From Dryococelus australis (lineage: Eukaryota; Arthropoda; Insecta; Phasmatodea; Phasmatidae), in the NCBI GenBank assembly GCA_029891345.1, contig CM057000.1, forward strand, positions 128,625,338 through 128,689,337: DNA of 64,000 nucleotides, in the 5' to 3' direction. Below are positions 22,304 to 32,802 of the stretch, piece by piece; the stretch's first letter is position 1, and each line of letters begins with the position of its first letter. Made by a program: the position numbers and the translations under genes. Under the pieces are notes generated by a model that was given only the letters and a program-made list of their open reading frames with translations, searched no databases and was not told the DNA's origin.

Positions 22304-22728
22304 ATAGGCTGTGCACGGTAGAACGAGCACTTTTTAAAGCCCTGCTTAAGATCTACTTGTATGCACGTTGTGTATTCTTCCGCATTATGTAAAACTAGCA
22401 TTGCCATGGGCCTCATTACTTTATTCACGCGTTGGTCAAGTGAAATTGTGAAATTATTAGGAAAGTAAACCTTTTGTAAATCTGATAATTTTTACACACT
22501 GGTGTGTTAAAAAAAAAAATAGAAAGCGAAATAAATAATTTGAATGATCACAAATGGTTACCTAACACTTTTTATTCGATGTAAAGATATGGAACTACAT
22601 TCGATCCATCGTTACCAACTTTACCGGGCGAATATCACTCAGTACGCCCGTTTAAGTATATGCAGGCATGGGCAGTGTTTTTATTCTAAAGTTGATTTCA
22701 AAAATTCTCACTTTATCGTGAACAGCCT
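22304..22728 (+). mobile_element. MITE, long form, copy 5
   Basis: About 425 bp, left end ataggctgtgcacggtagaa and right end ctcactttatcgtgaacagc. Landmarks CTTAAGATCTACTTGTATGC, ATTGCCATGGGCC, AAATGGTTACCTAACACTTT and CGTTACCAACTTTACCGGGC are all present in order. It lies 12 kb from the main cluster. Confidence 0.87.
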
Positions 22729-23207
22729 CTACTCTTTATTCGTAGAATAACACGTTCATGCAAGCAATATAGTCATGGCTTGCCGCAGTTGTCCATGTAA
22801 CAAAATGGATTACGTACCGAATTCGTGCACACTCAGTGTAATAACATTTTGCCTAAGTACTATGTCTTACTAGGCATTAACAACACACACATTCTCTCTC
22901 TATTTAATTACTATTAATTATCAATGAAATATTATAATTATTAGAGAGATGTAAGTAAATGTCCAGTTTAACAAAAATCAGGTACGTTTATGTTAAGACA
23001 TATATAAAAGGCTTGTGATACATAACATATTTAGGGAACAACCTAACACGTCATAAATGGGATGATTTTTGAAATGTTTGTTTCAAAAACTGTAAAGAAA
23101 TAGTTAATAGGCTGTACGGAACTTAGCTATGTGTTATATCACTAATAAGTGCGTTCCCATATGTTAACTTTACATTTCCATAAAAATTTATGTAATAATA
23201 CGTATAA
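22729..23207. other. AT-rich spacer
   Basis: No gene or repeat recognised. Confidence 0.5.
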
Positions 23208-23311
23208 TTTTTAACAGCGAACCGCTGTCAATGTAGCAGTGATAATAACACAGGAGTATTTTTAACAGTGAACCTCTGTCAATGTAGCAGTGGTAATAAC
23301 ACAGGAGTATT
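23208..23311 (+). repeat. Two-copy 51-bp tandem repeat
   Basis: The unit TTAACAGCGAACCGCTGTCA...ACACAGGAGTATTT is repeated once with four or five changes (23208-23258 and 23259-23311). The unit contains the small inverted pair ACAGCG/CGCTGT. Confidence 0.8.
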
Positions 23312-24430
23312 TTCACCCTGATCTCTTCACTTCACGATACATCTTTGTTCATCAATAAAAGTTATTTTGGTTTCTACAGACATGCACTACACTTGCAATT
23401 TCTATCACATTAGAAATCAATAGAATAATAGAACTGTTAAATTAATGCTCTTCCAGAATGTCTGCATATTATCGTTTCGTAAAGCTCTTTTATTTTCATC
23501 AAATTTATTTATACTTCGAGCTTAAATTCATAGCTTGTATAAGTTACACGTTAATAGAAAGCCACTGCATTTCGTGTATTGCAGTGTTGAGACAAATTTC
23601 AAAATTAGCACTAACAGATCATTACCATGGCAGGGGCAGGCAAATCTCCAAAATCTGCCGATGGATTCACAGAATCCTGCCTTTGTCTGCTCACAGTTTC
23701 CGCGAACTCCTATAGACGGTGCAGCAAATTCACACTGCGAAATTATTCTTGTTTCAGTGTGCATGTTATTACAAATATGTCGTGTCATATGGTCCTAAAG
23801 AAAAAGTTTACTGCGGTTTTGCTGTAGTGCCACGACACTGCAGAATTAAGATGCTGTACTGTAACAATCCTTTTTATGTTAGCCTTATCTAAGATAGTAA
23901 GACACCGTCTAGTTAAAATTATGTATTTTCGATATATTCAATTTTTTTTCTAGCCTTTCAAGTTTGATGTGAAAATGTTGCTTGCAATTTAGTTTTTTTT
24001 TTCTTTTTTTTTTTTTTTTTTTTTTTCGATTTATTTATTTATACGGTACTGTAAGCAATTTTGTTTAGGCAAATAGTATTTATTTTGCATCAGTGAACCC
24101 TAGGGAGTAACAGCGCGCTTAACGGCCAAGACCCGCTAACCCCTTCGACCATCAGTTATTACGACTTTTTCTCAGCACCCTGTAAAGTAGTTATTTTATT
24201 TTCACTAAGCTGAAGAATCTCTGAAGTATTTCAGTCCCTGTAACTGCTTATAGACATTTTGTTGGTGTTAAAATTTTGCGTGCCAAAAACGATTTTCTTT
24301 GCGTTTATTTTGTACAATATTTTGTTACCATGCATGCTCTATTGCGATTTCGTTTTCACCATCAAATATTTGAATAGGATTTTTTATGACCACCTAGTTT
24401 ATTTAGGTTATAAACAATATTAAGGAATGA
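23312..24430. other. Spacer with a long T-rich run, no gene
   Basis: Overlapping short frames at 23458-23827 on both strands have no recognised domain. A T-rich run of about 35 bases lies at 23992-24026. No element ends were found. Confidence 0.45.
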
Positions 24431-24436
24431 ACATAC

Positions 24437-24655
24437 CTATTGTAGCCCGCTCGCCTTCCACCAAGGCGATCCAGGTTCAATCTCCGACCGGGTCACTCCG
24501 GATTCTCGCACGTGGGAATTGTGCCGGACGATGCCATTGGTCGGCGGGTTTTCTCCGGGATCTCTCGTGTCCCGCGCCCTTTCAATCCGGCGCTGCTCCA
24601 TACCCACTTCAATAACCCTCATCGGCTCTCAAGACCTCGATGTTAAGAACCGTCC
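24437..24655 (+). mobile_element. tRNA-like SINE, copy 1
   Basis: Shares more than 150 bases with 25944-26180 (GTGGGAAT.GTGC.GGACGATGCC, GGTCGGCGGGTTTTCTC, CGGCGCTGCTCCATAC, CCCTCATCGGCTCTCAAGAC). The head carries a B-box-like GGTTCAATCTCC near 24473, as in a tRNA-derived SINE transcribed by RNA polymerase III. The A-box is eroded in this copy. The open frames on both strands in this interval come from the SINE. Confidence 0.75.
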
Positions 24656-24659
24656 AAAT

Positions 24660-25381
24660 CTCTTCACTCACTCACTATTAGTTCATTTAATTTTCTTTAT
24701 TGGGCTATATAGGGACAACATAACAATGTTGTGAGCAAGATGGGATAAGGTAATGAGAGAAAACCACTTCCTTTTGCCACAGGATGCAACTTGGTGCTTA
24801 GTCTACATGTTTTCTCGTCCGTAGCAAGTTTGGGGTAGTTCTCTTTTGAGGGACACTTACCGTATGAAAGGACATGACGGTGATTTGTAGTATTATGCCA
24901 TACCACACTACGGTAATTTTGGGACACCAGCCACGCAAGGTTTTATAACACCAACGTTTGTTCTGGTTCAGAAAGTACTTCCAAGAGAGCGCTGCTTTAG
25001 GTATTTGGGGTGAGGGGGGAGGGAGAGATCTAGGGCAGCCAGGGTCAAAGAGAGACCGAGGCTGGGAGAGAAGAAAGGCAGGAGGGCGGCTCGCTAGAAA
25101 TAATGGAGTTTCCTCTATTTTATTATCATTATAATAGCGCTGCGAGAGCCGAAGAGACGGTAGCTTGGGGGGGGGGGGCATTGTAACCCCGGCGGGGAAT
25201 CAATATGCGTGCAGTTCATAGGAACCTTGGATAGGCGTGGGGAGAGGGGGAGGAGACATACATTTCGCACGCAGGGACGTGTTCTGGCGGCGCGAGAGAG
25301 TTCCGCGGATGTAATGAAGGTTTTTGAGCCGGGGGGGGCGACCCCCCCCCCCCCCCGATAAAGTACCAGCATGAACAGCTA
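24660..25381. other. Purine- and G-rich spacer
   Basis: From about 25000 to 25370 the plus strand is rich in G and A, with G runs at about 25169 and 25331 and a C run at 25343-25356. Overlapping frames on the minus strand are produced by these low-complexity runs (Pro- and Gly-rich) and are not called. Confidence 0.45.
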
Positions 25382-25834
25382 ATGCCCTGTTGCACCATCG
25401 TGGTTCGAAACTCGATCCGAGATCGACAGCCATCGTCAACAAATGTAGTTTGAAAATACGCCAACAGATATAACTACGTTCGATTGTTTTCTTGGGAAAT
25501 CAAAACAACATTATATGCACTTGAATATTATTCAGTAAAATTCGTACAACAATAATGTTCTTAAAACAGATAAAATATCGCACATCTAATAGTTTTATAG
25601 TGAAAAATACACCTACTTCCATGACGTCATATATTGCGAACATATAGCAAAATTTGTCTCATACTTAATATCGTTCTCTCACTTTGGAACCAAGATCGAC
25701 GAATCGGAGATCCAGAACCATGAAATTTCGTTGGTGTAACACTTTTACATTGAAAATAAGATCAAACTGGATCCTGATTTGGAACTGGGATCATTCGATC
25801 TCGGATCGGGAAAAATGTTGGTGCAACCGGGCAT
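25382..25834. mobile_element. Inverted-repeat MITE with GCCC.GTTGCACCA ends
   Basis: The left end ATGCCCTGTTGCACCATCGT and the right end, read in reverse, ATGCCCGGTTGCACCAACAT match over 16 of the first 20 bases. The match resumes further in with the exact inverted block CGATCCGAGATCGA. Length is 453 bp with no coding capacity. From general knowledge, ends of this kind (GCCCGGTTGCAC) occur on insect non-autonomous DNA elements; the superfamily is left open. Confidence 0.72.
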
Positions 25835-25943
25835 AAGTCGTCAACGCCAAGTACCAGCCCCGGTTAATGGTTCCCCCACCTGACTCTACAGCTTTTTACA
25901 GCGTTCGAGGTATTGAGATGCGTGAGCTCTACGGCCTCCTAGA

Positions 25944-26180
25944 GCCGCGGTGACTGAGCGGTTAGCATGCGCGCCTCCCGCCATGGCGAACCCCGGTATA
26001 TTCCCCGGCCGGATCACTCCCGTATTTTCGCATGTGGGAATCGTGCAGGACGATGCCGCTGGTCGGCGGGTTTTCTCGGGGATCTCGCGTTCCTCCCGAC
26101 CTTTCATTCCGGCGCTGCTCCATACTCACCTCAATCACCCTCATCGGCTCTCAAGACCTCACTGTTAAGAGCCACCCAAT
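25944..26180 (+). mobile_element. tRNA-like SINE, copy 2
   Basis: The head GAGCCGCGGTGACTGAGCGG followed by TTAGCATGCGCGCC is a recognisable tRNA-like start with an A box. The body matches 24437-24655 closely and ends at ...AAGACCTCACTGTTAAGAGCC. Overlapping frames on both strands are shadows of the SINE. Confidence 0.82.
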
Positions 26181-26413
26181 GCATTTCACTATTTGCTGAG
26201 AAAATGTAATAATGCTACACTATATAGTTGTGATGGCATTGGCAGGGATTAGCTGGACTTGGACTGTATGCCTGAACGCGCCATCACACTCGGAAGTTTA
26301 ACCAGATCAGCAGGAAACAGATTGTTAGGAAATCAGCACATGATTACCCAGACTCAAGGAAAAAATTCCCGCTGCTGGTCTAAGAACACCGTAAAAGATT
26401 TCTGGCAAACGTC
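26181..26413. other. Short spacer
   Basis: No gene or repeat recognised. Confidence 0.5.
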
Positions 26414-26416
26414 TTA

Positions 26417-27292
26417 GGGCCTGTATTACGACTTCTTGATAAATGTGTGGAATAGCTATTCCATAGATAAACTATTTGATGGTAACCTGTACATTATGAA
26501 CATTCCATTAGTTAAATCATCCTTTAGACAAGTATGCCAAGGGTTTGGTTCGTTACTGTGTATGTTGGCAATAAAAGCCACTATATACGTGGTGTTATGG
26601 CTTATGTTCAGTTGTCAGTAATGACTGCGAGATGTGTTTTGATATATATATTTGTTTATTTATTTATTTATTTATATGTGTGTGTGTTAATGCTTCTTTA
26701 GCAAAAGTGAATTAAATAAAAACTACGAACCAAATTTCCAACTATGAAACACTGGGCTAAACCCAGGTAAACAACATATTTGTTCATAAATATTACTGTT
26801 ACTGGTGTTATCAGCTCTAGCACAGCTTGCTTAACATCCATGCAATTTATCACAATGCATGAGACTCTGTTTCTTACCATTCAAGATTGAGGTTAGTGCC
26901 TGTGTTTCTTAATCATATGTTTAAATATTTCAATAATGGAAGGGGAAAATATTTTGTTTCATAAATTTCAAGGCATCCGATTCCTTAAAATGATATTAAG
27001 CCTAATGCTTTTTTTTTTTTTTATTTTTCTTTTATCAAAAAATACAATTTCCAAAACTAATCTTCTGTGTCGTTCTCAACATTCGCTGGGTTTACTTGCA
27101 TTTCGCAGAAATATTGTACATGACACTCAAAGTAGCAAAAAAAAAATGCAATTCATATTTTTATATAACCTCCAAAACCAACATCCGCATACGCAAAACT
27201 CCACGACCGGATGTTTGGGACGCCATTTTGAAGCTCATCTAAAGGTATAAATGATTGTCTACCACTTGAAGTGATCCCCTTGATAACAGTTC
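26417..27292 (+). mobile_element. Harbinger-like element, copy 1 (right end lost)
   Basis: Starts TTA|GGGCCTGTATTACGACTTCT (TTA at 26414-26416) and is collinear for about 870 bp with 29982-30855, from GATAAATGTGTGGAATAGCT to CCCCTTGATAACAGTT. The right inverted terminus present in copy 2 is absent, so this copy is truncated or rearranged after 27292. No transposase is encoded; a 104-codon frame at 26936-27250 is not conserved in copy 2. Confidence 0.75.
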
Positions 27293-28398
27293 TATTATGG
27301 AAATAATACCACCTTGTTATGATTCAGTAAAGGCGGGCCACCCTAGCGATCTGCAGCGGTGCGTCGGTATCCAGGTCAGACGAACTATCCAAAATACATT
27401 ACAGCAGTAATATTTTATTAAGGTGGCCTGCTGGGTAGGCAACACGCCCAAACTGTGTACAGAGCTCCAGCAGAAAACGTTTTATTGACAAAACTTCCAC
27501 CTTGTCTGAGTGAGGTCGTCTTACGAATACCATTTAAGAAGAGTTACGCATCTGTATACGTTTTTCAGTTCCTCTATTTCTCGCTAAATAATGTTTTTGT
27601 GATAGTGAAAAATTGCTCAAACGGGTGTCCCATGGTCATTTTTAGGTGTGGACATTCCGGTACAGAACATTAGGACGTGTGTTAAACATTTATTTGTATT
27701 ATGACGTCACAAAATGGTAATCTCCTCTGAAAGTGTCATAGAGGCGCGTTATCGACGGCAAGACTGCACGCTAGCTGAGTGCTTTGAGCGTATAGAGGCG
27801 ATGAGAGAGTTGATGCTCATATCTCGGTCGCCCCTAGCGCTCCCACGCTCAGACGTGCAAAATTCCTTCAATCAGTCGGTCAACTTAAACATAGCACAGA
27901 AGCGCCATGAGAGTGTTCGGACAAGACAACCTTTTTCGTTAATGTAGACGTGCTGATTAATACTTTCATGAAATAATTAATTGCTTACACTTGTTTGTTA
28001 ACACGACTCGTGCAAACACAGGATTGCAACCCCCATTTTCCCAATGTAAGGAGATGCTATGACCAACCTCGTTTCTCGAGGTGAACGATCTCCATTATAC
28101 AAAACACTATTCGCCGATTAGCCCATCACATATGTACGAGCATCGAGCAACGTATGTCACATTAGACTTTAAAAAATGCCATGAGTCGAGAAGCAGGGAG
28201 AGCAACAAGGTCGTCACTGCCACATAAGGATGCAACCAGATATGAAAAATATATATAAAGAGAACTAGCTATAAGCACTTACCAACCAATGCATATTGCA
28301 CATGTGTTGATGATTGTACGTAGAGTTGTATGATGCTAATCAAGACCAGGCAGCTCTGTCTAGCATAGCAAACGACTTCCTTACGAACTAAGTGCTTG
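27293..28398. other. Intergenic DNA, no gene supported
   Basis: The stretch 27330-27930 has fairly mixed base composition with frames at 27455-27673 and 27714-27947. Neither has a domain I recognise, nor an ATG in a good context with splice sites. It may hold a diverged repeat. Confidence 0.4.
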
Positions 28399-28650
28399 GT
28401 AGTGTTATTCACACCAACGTACTTAGAGGCAGTCTTCATGACCTTAATTACCCCCCCCCCCCCCACCACTGGGTCCAGGACCACAGAGCTGTAACCATGT
28501 TTTTACATCCATTAGTGACCTAGGTATTGTGTATGCACTTCCAATGTACTTAGAGGTAGTCTTCACGACCTTCGTTACCCGCCACTCCTGGGTCCAGGAC
28601 CATGGTGATGTAAACATGATTTTACCTCCTCTCGTGACCTTGGTAGTGTG
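28399..28650 (+). repeat. Two-copy tandem repeat of 120-125 bp
   Basis: Units start at 28399 (GTAGTG) and 28524 (GTATTG), and a third begins at 28644. Shared blocks are TACTTAGAGG.AGTCTTCA.GACC, CTGGGTCCAGGACCA and TTTTAC.TCC. The first unit contains a run of 15 C at 28451-28465 where the second has only CCCGCC, so the run expanded after duplication. Confidence 0.85.
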
Positions 28651-28946
28651 TTTTCACCTCAACCAAGTGAAATGAAACCATCAAAATCAGAGTACAGACA
28701 ACACTACCAGCAGAACACGTCCGACCCGACCCGACCGACGGCGTTAAAGTTATTAGAAAATGGTTTATTGCAGAAACAGCACAAACAGATTTCTGAATTA
28801 GTTATTCTATCTTCGCTCGAGATTATGTTTGCTCTTCGAAATTCGATTAACACAAAAAAAAAAAAACAATTCCACCAATTTCACATGATGTACATATTTT
28901 CATATTTCGTCAGTGGGATTTAAGTTTTTTTTGTATGCATTCTGTA

Positions 28947-28949
<3 letters not shown>

Positions 28950-29008
<59 letters not shown>
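28950..29008. repeat. (AT)n microsatellite, about 29 units
   Basis: An uninterrupted TA repeat of nearly 60 bases, likely polymorphic. The minus-strand frame reading a Tyr-Ile repeat here is an artefact. Confidence 0.95.
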
Positions 29009-29011
<3 letters not shown>

Positions 29012-29019
29012 AGAACCAT

Positions 29020-29265
29020 GACAAGCAAACTTGACCTTGACCTCGGATGATGCCAAGATACATTTACCTTGACCTGACCTTGGATGAGGACATGTGACCA
29101 TGATTAAGGATGAAAGGGAAAAAACCGATATTTTCCTTATTAACAAAATCATGGGAACACTCTGAGAAAATCCATTTACTTTGCTCACAACAGCAGGAAC
29201 TATGACAATAAGCAACCATGACATTGGATGATATCATGCGAACTTGACCTTCACCTCTGACCACC
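29020..29265 (+). repeat. Cluster of CTTGACCTTGACC motifs
   Basis: TGACCTTGACC occurs at about 29030-29042, ACCTTGACCTGACCTTGG near 29068-29085 and AACTTGACCTTCACCTCTGACC near 29241. Each contains TGACCTTGA or a close variant, the reverse of TCAAGGTCA, the extended half-site of orphan nuclear receptors such as FTZ-F1/ERR. Whether this is a regulatory cluster or a decayed simple repeat cannot be decided from sequence alone. Confidence 0.4.
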
Positions 29266-29547
29266 ATCTCGAACAAAATATACCATTTCAGTTGTCAGGT
29301 GAGGGAACACACCGACCACCATCTTCTCCTGCTCTGTCACTCTAGAGCAGGGGTCACCACAGCGGGCTGCTAATTTCCACCCTAGGCAAAGTAAAAACAT
29401 CATGATCTACCATTCTATTCCTGCCATCATTGACCAGCAAGATGGACGAATCCCCATGCCACCCTGGAGTCACTCTTCAGCCAGTAAATTGCCAAAGAGC
29501 TGTAAAAATTTGCGATTCTTTTTTAGTTTTAAGCAATATATTTTGTT

Positions 29548-29766
29548 CGATTGGGAGCACTCTGATAAATCCCAAAGGAACGTTCACCCAGAAGAAAACA
29601 TGTTAAATGTATAGCCCTATCTTATATAATAATGTATATTCCTATCTTATAGATAACTATATATATTCCTATCATATATATTACAATCGTATAGATATTT
29701 TTATAGTCCTATTTGTTTTCTTCTGGGTGAACGTGTCTTTGAGTTTTATCAGATTGCTCCCAATCG
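29548..29766. repeat. Large imperfect inverted repeat
   Basis: The left arm 29548-29600 (CGATTGGGAGCACTCTGATA ... GTTCACCCAGAAGAAAACA) is matched in reverse by the right arm 29714-29766 (TGTTTTCTTCTGGGTGAACG ... GATTGCTCCCAATCG). The arms of about 53 bases have few mismatches. The AT-rich centre holds several repeats of ATTCCTATC-TATA. It may be an unlisted fold-back element. Confidence 0.82.
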
Positions 29767-29862
29767 TGAAGGTTTTATGATATTTCTGCGTATTTAAAAT
29801 TTTGGTAAAAAAAATTAATTAATTTTTGTTTTAAACAGTAGGTTTTGAACAGATGGTAAGCG

Positions 29863-29940
29863 AGGTTAAGATCCTATTATGTTATCCAAGGTTAAGATCC
29901 TATTATGTTAGCCAAGGTTAAGGTTAAGATTTTTCAATAT
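29863..29940 (+). repeat. 26-bp tandem repeat, three partial units
   Basis: The unit AGGTTAAGATCCTATTATGT + TATCCA is present twice (29863, 29889) and a third, degenerate unit (AGGTTAAGGTTAAGAT) begins at 29915. It lies just upstream of the Harbinger-like copy 2. Confidence 0.8.
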
Positions 29941-29981
29941 ACAAACTATTTCTGAACCTGTCAGGTTGTCGAAGAGTCTAA

Positions 29982-30972
29982 GGGCCTCTATTTGATATCT
30001 AGATAAATGTGTGGAATAGCTCTTCCATAGACAAGTTAATTGATCGTAACCTGTATTATGAACATTCCATTAGTTAAGTTATCCTTTAGATAAGTATTCC
30101 AAGATTTTGGTTTGTTACTGTGCATGTTGGCACTAAAAGTTACTATATTTATGGTGTTATGGTTTATGTTCAGTTGTCAGTAATGAGTGCGAGATGTGTT
30201 TTGAATTATATATATATGCGTGTGTGTGTGCGCGCGCGTTAATGCTTCTTTAGCAAAAGTGAATTAAATAAAAACTATGAACCAAATTTCCAACTATGAA
30301 CCAAATTTCCAACTATGAAACACTGGGCTTTATAGGCCCAGGCAAACACAATATTTGTTCATAATTATTCCTGTCACTGGTGGTATCAACCCTAGCACAG
30401 CTTGCTTAACATCCATACAATTTATCAAAATGCATGAGAGACTGTTTCTTACCATTCAAGATTGAGGTTAATGCCTGTGTTCTTAATCATATGTTCAGAT
30501 ATTTCGAGAATGGACGGGTAAAATATTTTATTTCACAAATTTCAAGGCATCCGATTCCTCAAAATGACATTAAGCCTATTGCTAATATTTTTTTAACTTT
30601 ATTTTTTCATTAAAAAATACAATTCCCAAAAAAAATTTTCTATGTCGTTATCGACATTCGCCATGTTCACTTGCATTTTTCAGAAGTATTATACATAAGA
30701 CTCAAAATAGCACAAAAACTTCAATTCGTATTTTTATATGACCTCCAAAACCAACATGCATATAAGCTAAACACCGTCATGTAATGTTTGAGACACCATT
30801 TTGAAGTTTACCTAAAGGTATAACTGCTTGTCTACCACTTAAAGTGATAGATAGTTTAACCCCTTGATAACAGTTATAGTTAGCAATAACTAGAGGTCGT
30901 AATACACTACTTTGCACCAGCTGGTAGTTACCTTTCAACCTGATATGTAACTAGAGGTCGTAATACAGGCTC
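29982..30972 (+). mobile_element. Harbinger-like element, copy 2
   Basis: TAA occurs immediately before (29979-29981) and after (30973-30975) the unit, matching the 3-bp TWA target of PIF/Harbinger transposons. The right end, read in reverse, is GAGCCTGTATTACGACCTCT and pairs with the left end of copy 1 (GGGCCTGTATTACGACTTCT). The left end of this copy is more eroded (GGGCCTCTATTTGATATC). A short internal repeat of TAACTAGAGGTCGTAATACA occurs twice near the right end. It is 991 bp long and non-coding. Confidence 0.75.
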
Positions 30973-30975
30973 TAA

Positions 30976-31628
30976 GATGTTGGATTTAAGCTCTAGTTTC
31001 TTGTAATTGTAGCGTGGGTTGTATGGCTGGGTAATGCAATTAATTTTCAGACATATATTGAGACAGTCGAGATGGTCTCATTTGCAGTTCGTCTGTCGTT
31101 CGAGTAAGAGTTATCTTTCTCTGACTCAGTTCAAGTGACTTGAGACTTACCTACATCATTTTTATACATATAAACAGCGTGTGTGTCGTCGCTACAAATA
31201 ATCCAAAATATCTTTCTCTCACCATGGAGGTATAGTGGAAATGATAGTTTGTTGTTCTACCAGTCAGATCATTTTTATCAGCTAATGTGACATATGTAAA
31301 CCTTAAATCACTTGCAGCACTCGATAGAGTTACTGAACTCGCATACCTGCCTACCTAAAGAATTCCTTCTGATGTATGCATGACATGAAAAATAAAATGG
31401 GGCTTACAAGAGAAAAATAAAAGGTTCATCCTAAATTAAAATGTGCATAAGTGTAAAGGCAAATTGTTGTTTGATGGGTGAATTCGCAGGTTAGATAATG
31501 AACAGGTTAATTATCCTTCATATAACAATGAATCAAGCATATTGCTTCTTACATATCTATGCTCAGCAGGCCTATAGCTAGATCATTTAATTGGATAACA
31601 TGCACTAATTGTTCTGTTGTGAGAACAG
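30976..31628. other. Upstream region of the zinc-finger gene
   Basis: No open frame or repeat was recognised. It probably contains upstream regulatory DNA of the gene starting at 31738. Confidence 0.4.
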
Positions 31629-31636
31629 TATATAAG
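31629..31636 (+). promoter_or_regulatory. TATA box of the zinc-finger gene
   Basis: TATATAAG lies about 109 bases upstream of the start codon, placing transcription start near 31660 and leaving a 5' UTR of about 75-80 bases. No other TATA-like sequence is so well placed. Confidence 0.6.
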
Positions 31637-31737
31637 CATGCATCATATAAGAACAGATGTAATTTCGCCAACGACCGTGTCGGATGGCAGATCGTCACGG
31701 TTGGAATCATGTACTGTAATTGTGTACTCTGCTGAGG

Positions 31738-32280
31738 ATGGCATCAATAGTTGAAGACTTACCATCTGTAACTCCGGCAGAATTTACGATAGCAGGGCGT
31801 CCTGAAGAGTCGCTCCAAGTATTGCGATATCAATGTGACCACTGCGATCGCGTACTCTACAGCAATGTGAAGATGGGATTAATGGTTGAAGACTTACCAT
31901 CTACAACACCGTCAGCATCGTCAAAAGCAAGGTGCCCTGAAGTGTTGTTGCGTGCATTACAGTGTCAAGGTTGTTATTGTGTATATAAATTTAGCAAAAG
32001 TTGTAATGCGCACCGACATCATGAAAGTAGTCATTGCTTGTTCAGCTCAGCATACAAGTCATTCCACTGTGATAATTGCGATGCTGTGTTTACTCGCTGT
32101 GATATCCTGTATAGGCATAAGAAGTGTAAATGTGATGTCTGTTGCTCATCGGGAATCGGGTGCAAGTATTGCAACAAGACATTCGCGACTAGGTTTAGCG
32201 CCAGACAACAGGAAGATAGTAACTGTCCATTTGCCATCAGTTACAAGACCTACATATGTGTTAACTGCAATGCTGTATAA
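31738..32280 (+). CDS. Small degenerate C2H2/C2HC zinc-finger protein
   Basis: An intronless frame of 180 residues from ATG 31738 (MASIVEDLPSVTPAEF...) to TAA 32278-32280. It contains several finger-like modules: YQCDHCDRVLYSN (C-x2-C only), LQCQGCYCVYKFSKSCNAHR, FHCDNCDAVFTRCDILYRHK with following Cys, GCKYCNKTFATRFSARQ where the first zinc-binding His is replaced, and a final half-finger YICVNCNAV. The CxxC pairs are kept but the His positions are eroded or replaced by Cys. The N-terminal part is duplicated: VEDLPSVTP and, about 49 residues later, VEDLPSTTP, both followed by a finger start. A TATA box at 31629 and AATAAA at 32389 frame the gene. The length is short for this family, so it may be a truncated, fast-evolving member. 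The start was set at the first in-frame ATG; the frame is open slightly upstream but lacks another ATG. Nucleic-acid binding is likely but not certain. Confidence 0.65.
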   Translation: MASIVEDLPSVTPAEFTIAGRPEESLQVLRYQCDHCDRVLYSNVKMGLMVEDLPSTTPSASSKARCPEVLLRALQCQGCYCVYKFSKSCNAHRHHESSHCLFSSAYKSFHCDNCDAVFTRCDILYRHKKCKCDVCCSSGIGCKYCNKTFATRFSARQQEDSNCPFAISYKTYICVNCNAV

Positions 32281-32388
32281 GCGAATAAGCATGCACTGCT
32301 CACAATAAGATCTGTACTATAAAAATAGCATAAAACATAAATGCTGTTGTTGAATGGAGAATATGTTTCAGTGTATGGAAGTGTGTGA

Positions 32389-32394
32389 AATAAA
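32389..32394 (+). promoter_or_regulatory. Poly(A) signal of the zinc-finger gene
   Basis: AATAAA lies 109 bases after the stop codon, consistent with a short 3' UTR. Confidence 0.55.
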
Positions 32395-32802
32395 GATAAA
32401 GTATATGGAAGACTATTGTTTTATTAATTTCATCATCAACTTACACAGTGCAGGTGCAGAAATGCTGTGTGCTGACTTAGGCTATCTAACACCATCCACA
32501 TTAAATATATGTATATACGTGTTTGGTGTAACTATTGAGATGGACTTTCTGGCAATTTCAATGGTAATTAGAAGAGACATACGAGACTTTTTTGTGAAAT
32601 TATTTTTCCAGTAAAGGGTCACATGTGAATGAAGGATGGGAAACCTCTATTAATTAATGTGAGATGGGATATGTTATCCAACTTCAGTTAGAATTGCGTT
32701 GACACTATATTGTGTGTTCGAGATCGTATCGGACCGAAGATGAAGTATAAATCTGGATTATGACGATGATGATAATATGGTTTATCTGATTAATTTGATA
32801 GA

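Noticed and set aside
24427-24622. Open frames on both strands
   Set aside because: They coincide with a SINE copy also found at 25944 and are shadows of the repeat.
25115-25464. Gly/Pro-rich frames on the minus strand
   Set aside because: Produced by C and G homopolymer runs.
28910-29224. 104-codon minus-strand frame with a Tyr-Ile repeat
   Set aside because: It reads through the (AT)n microsatellite.
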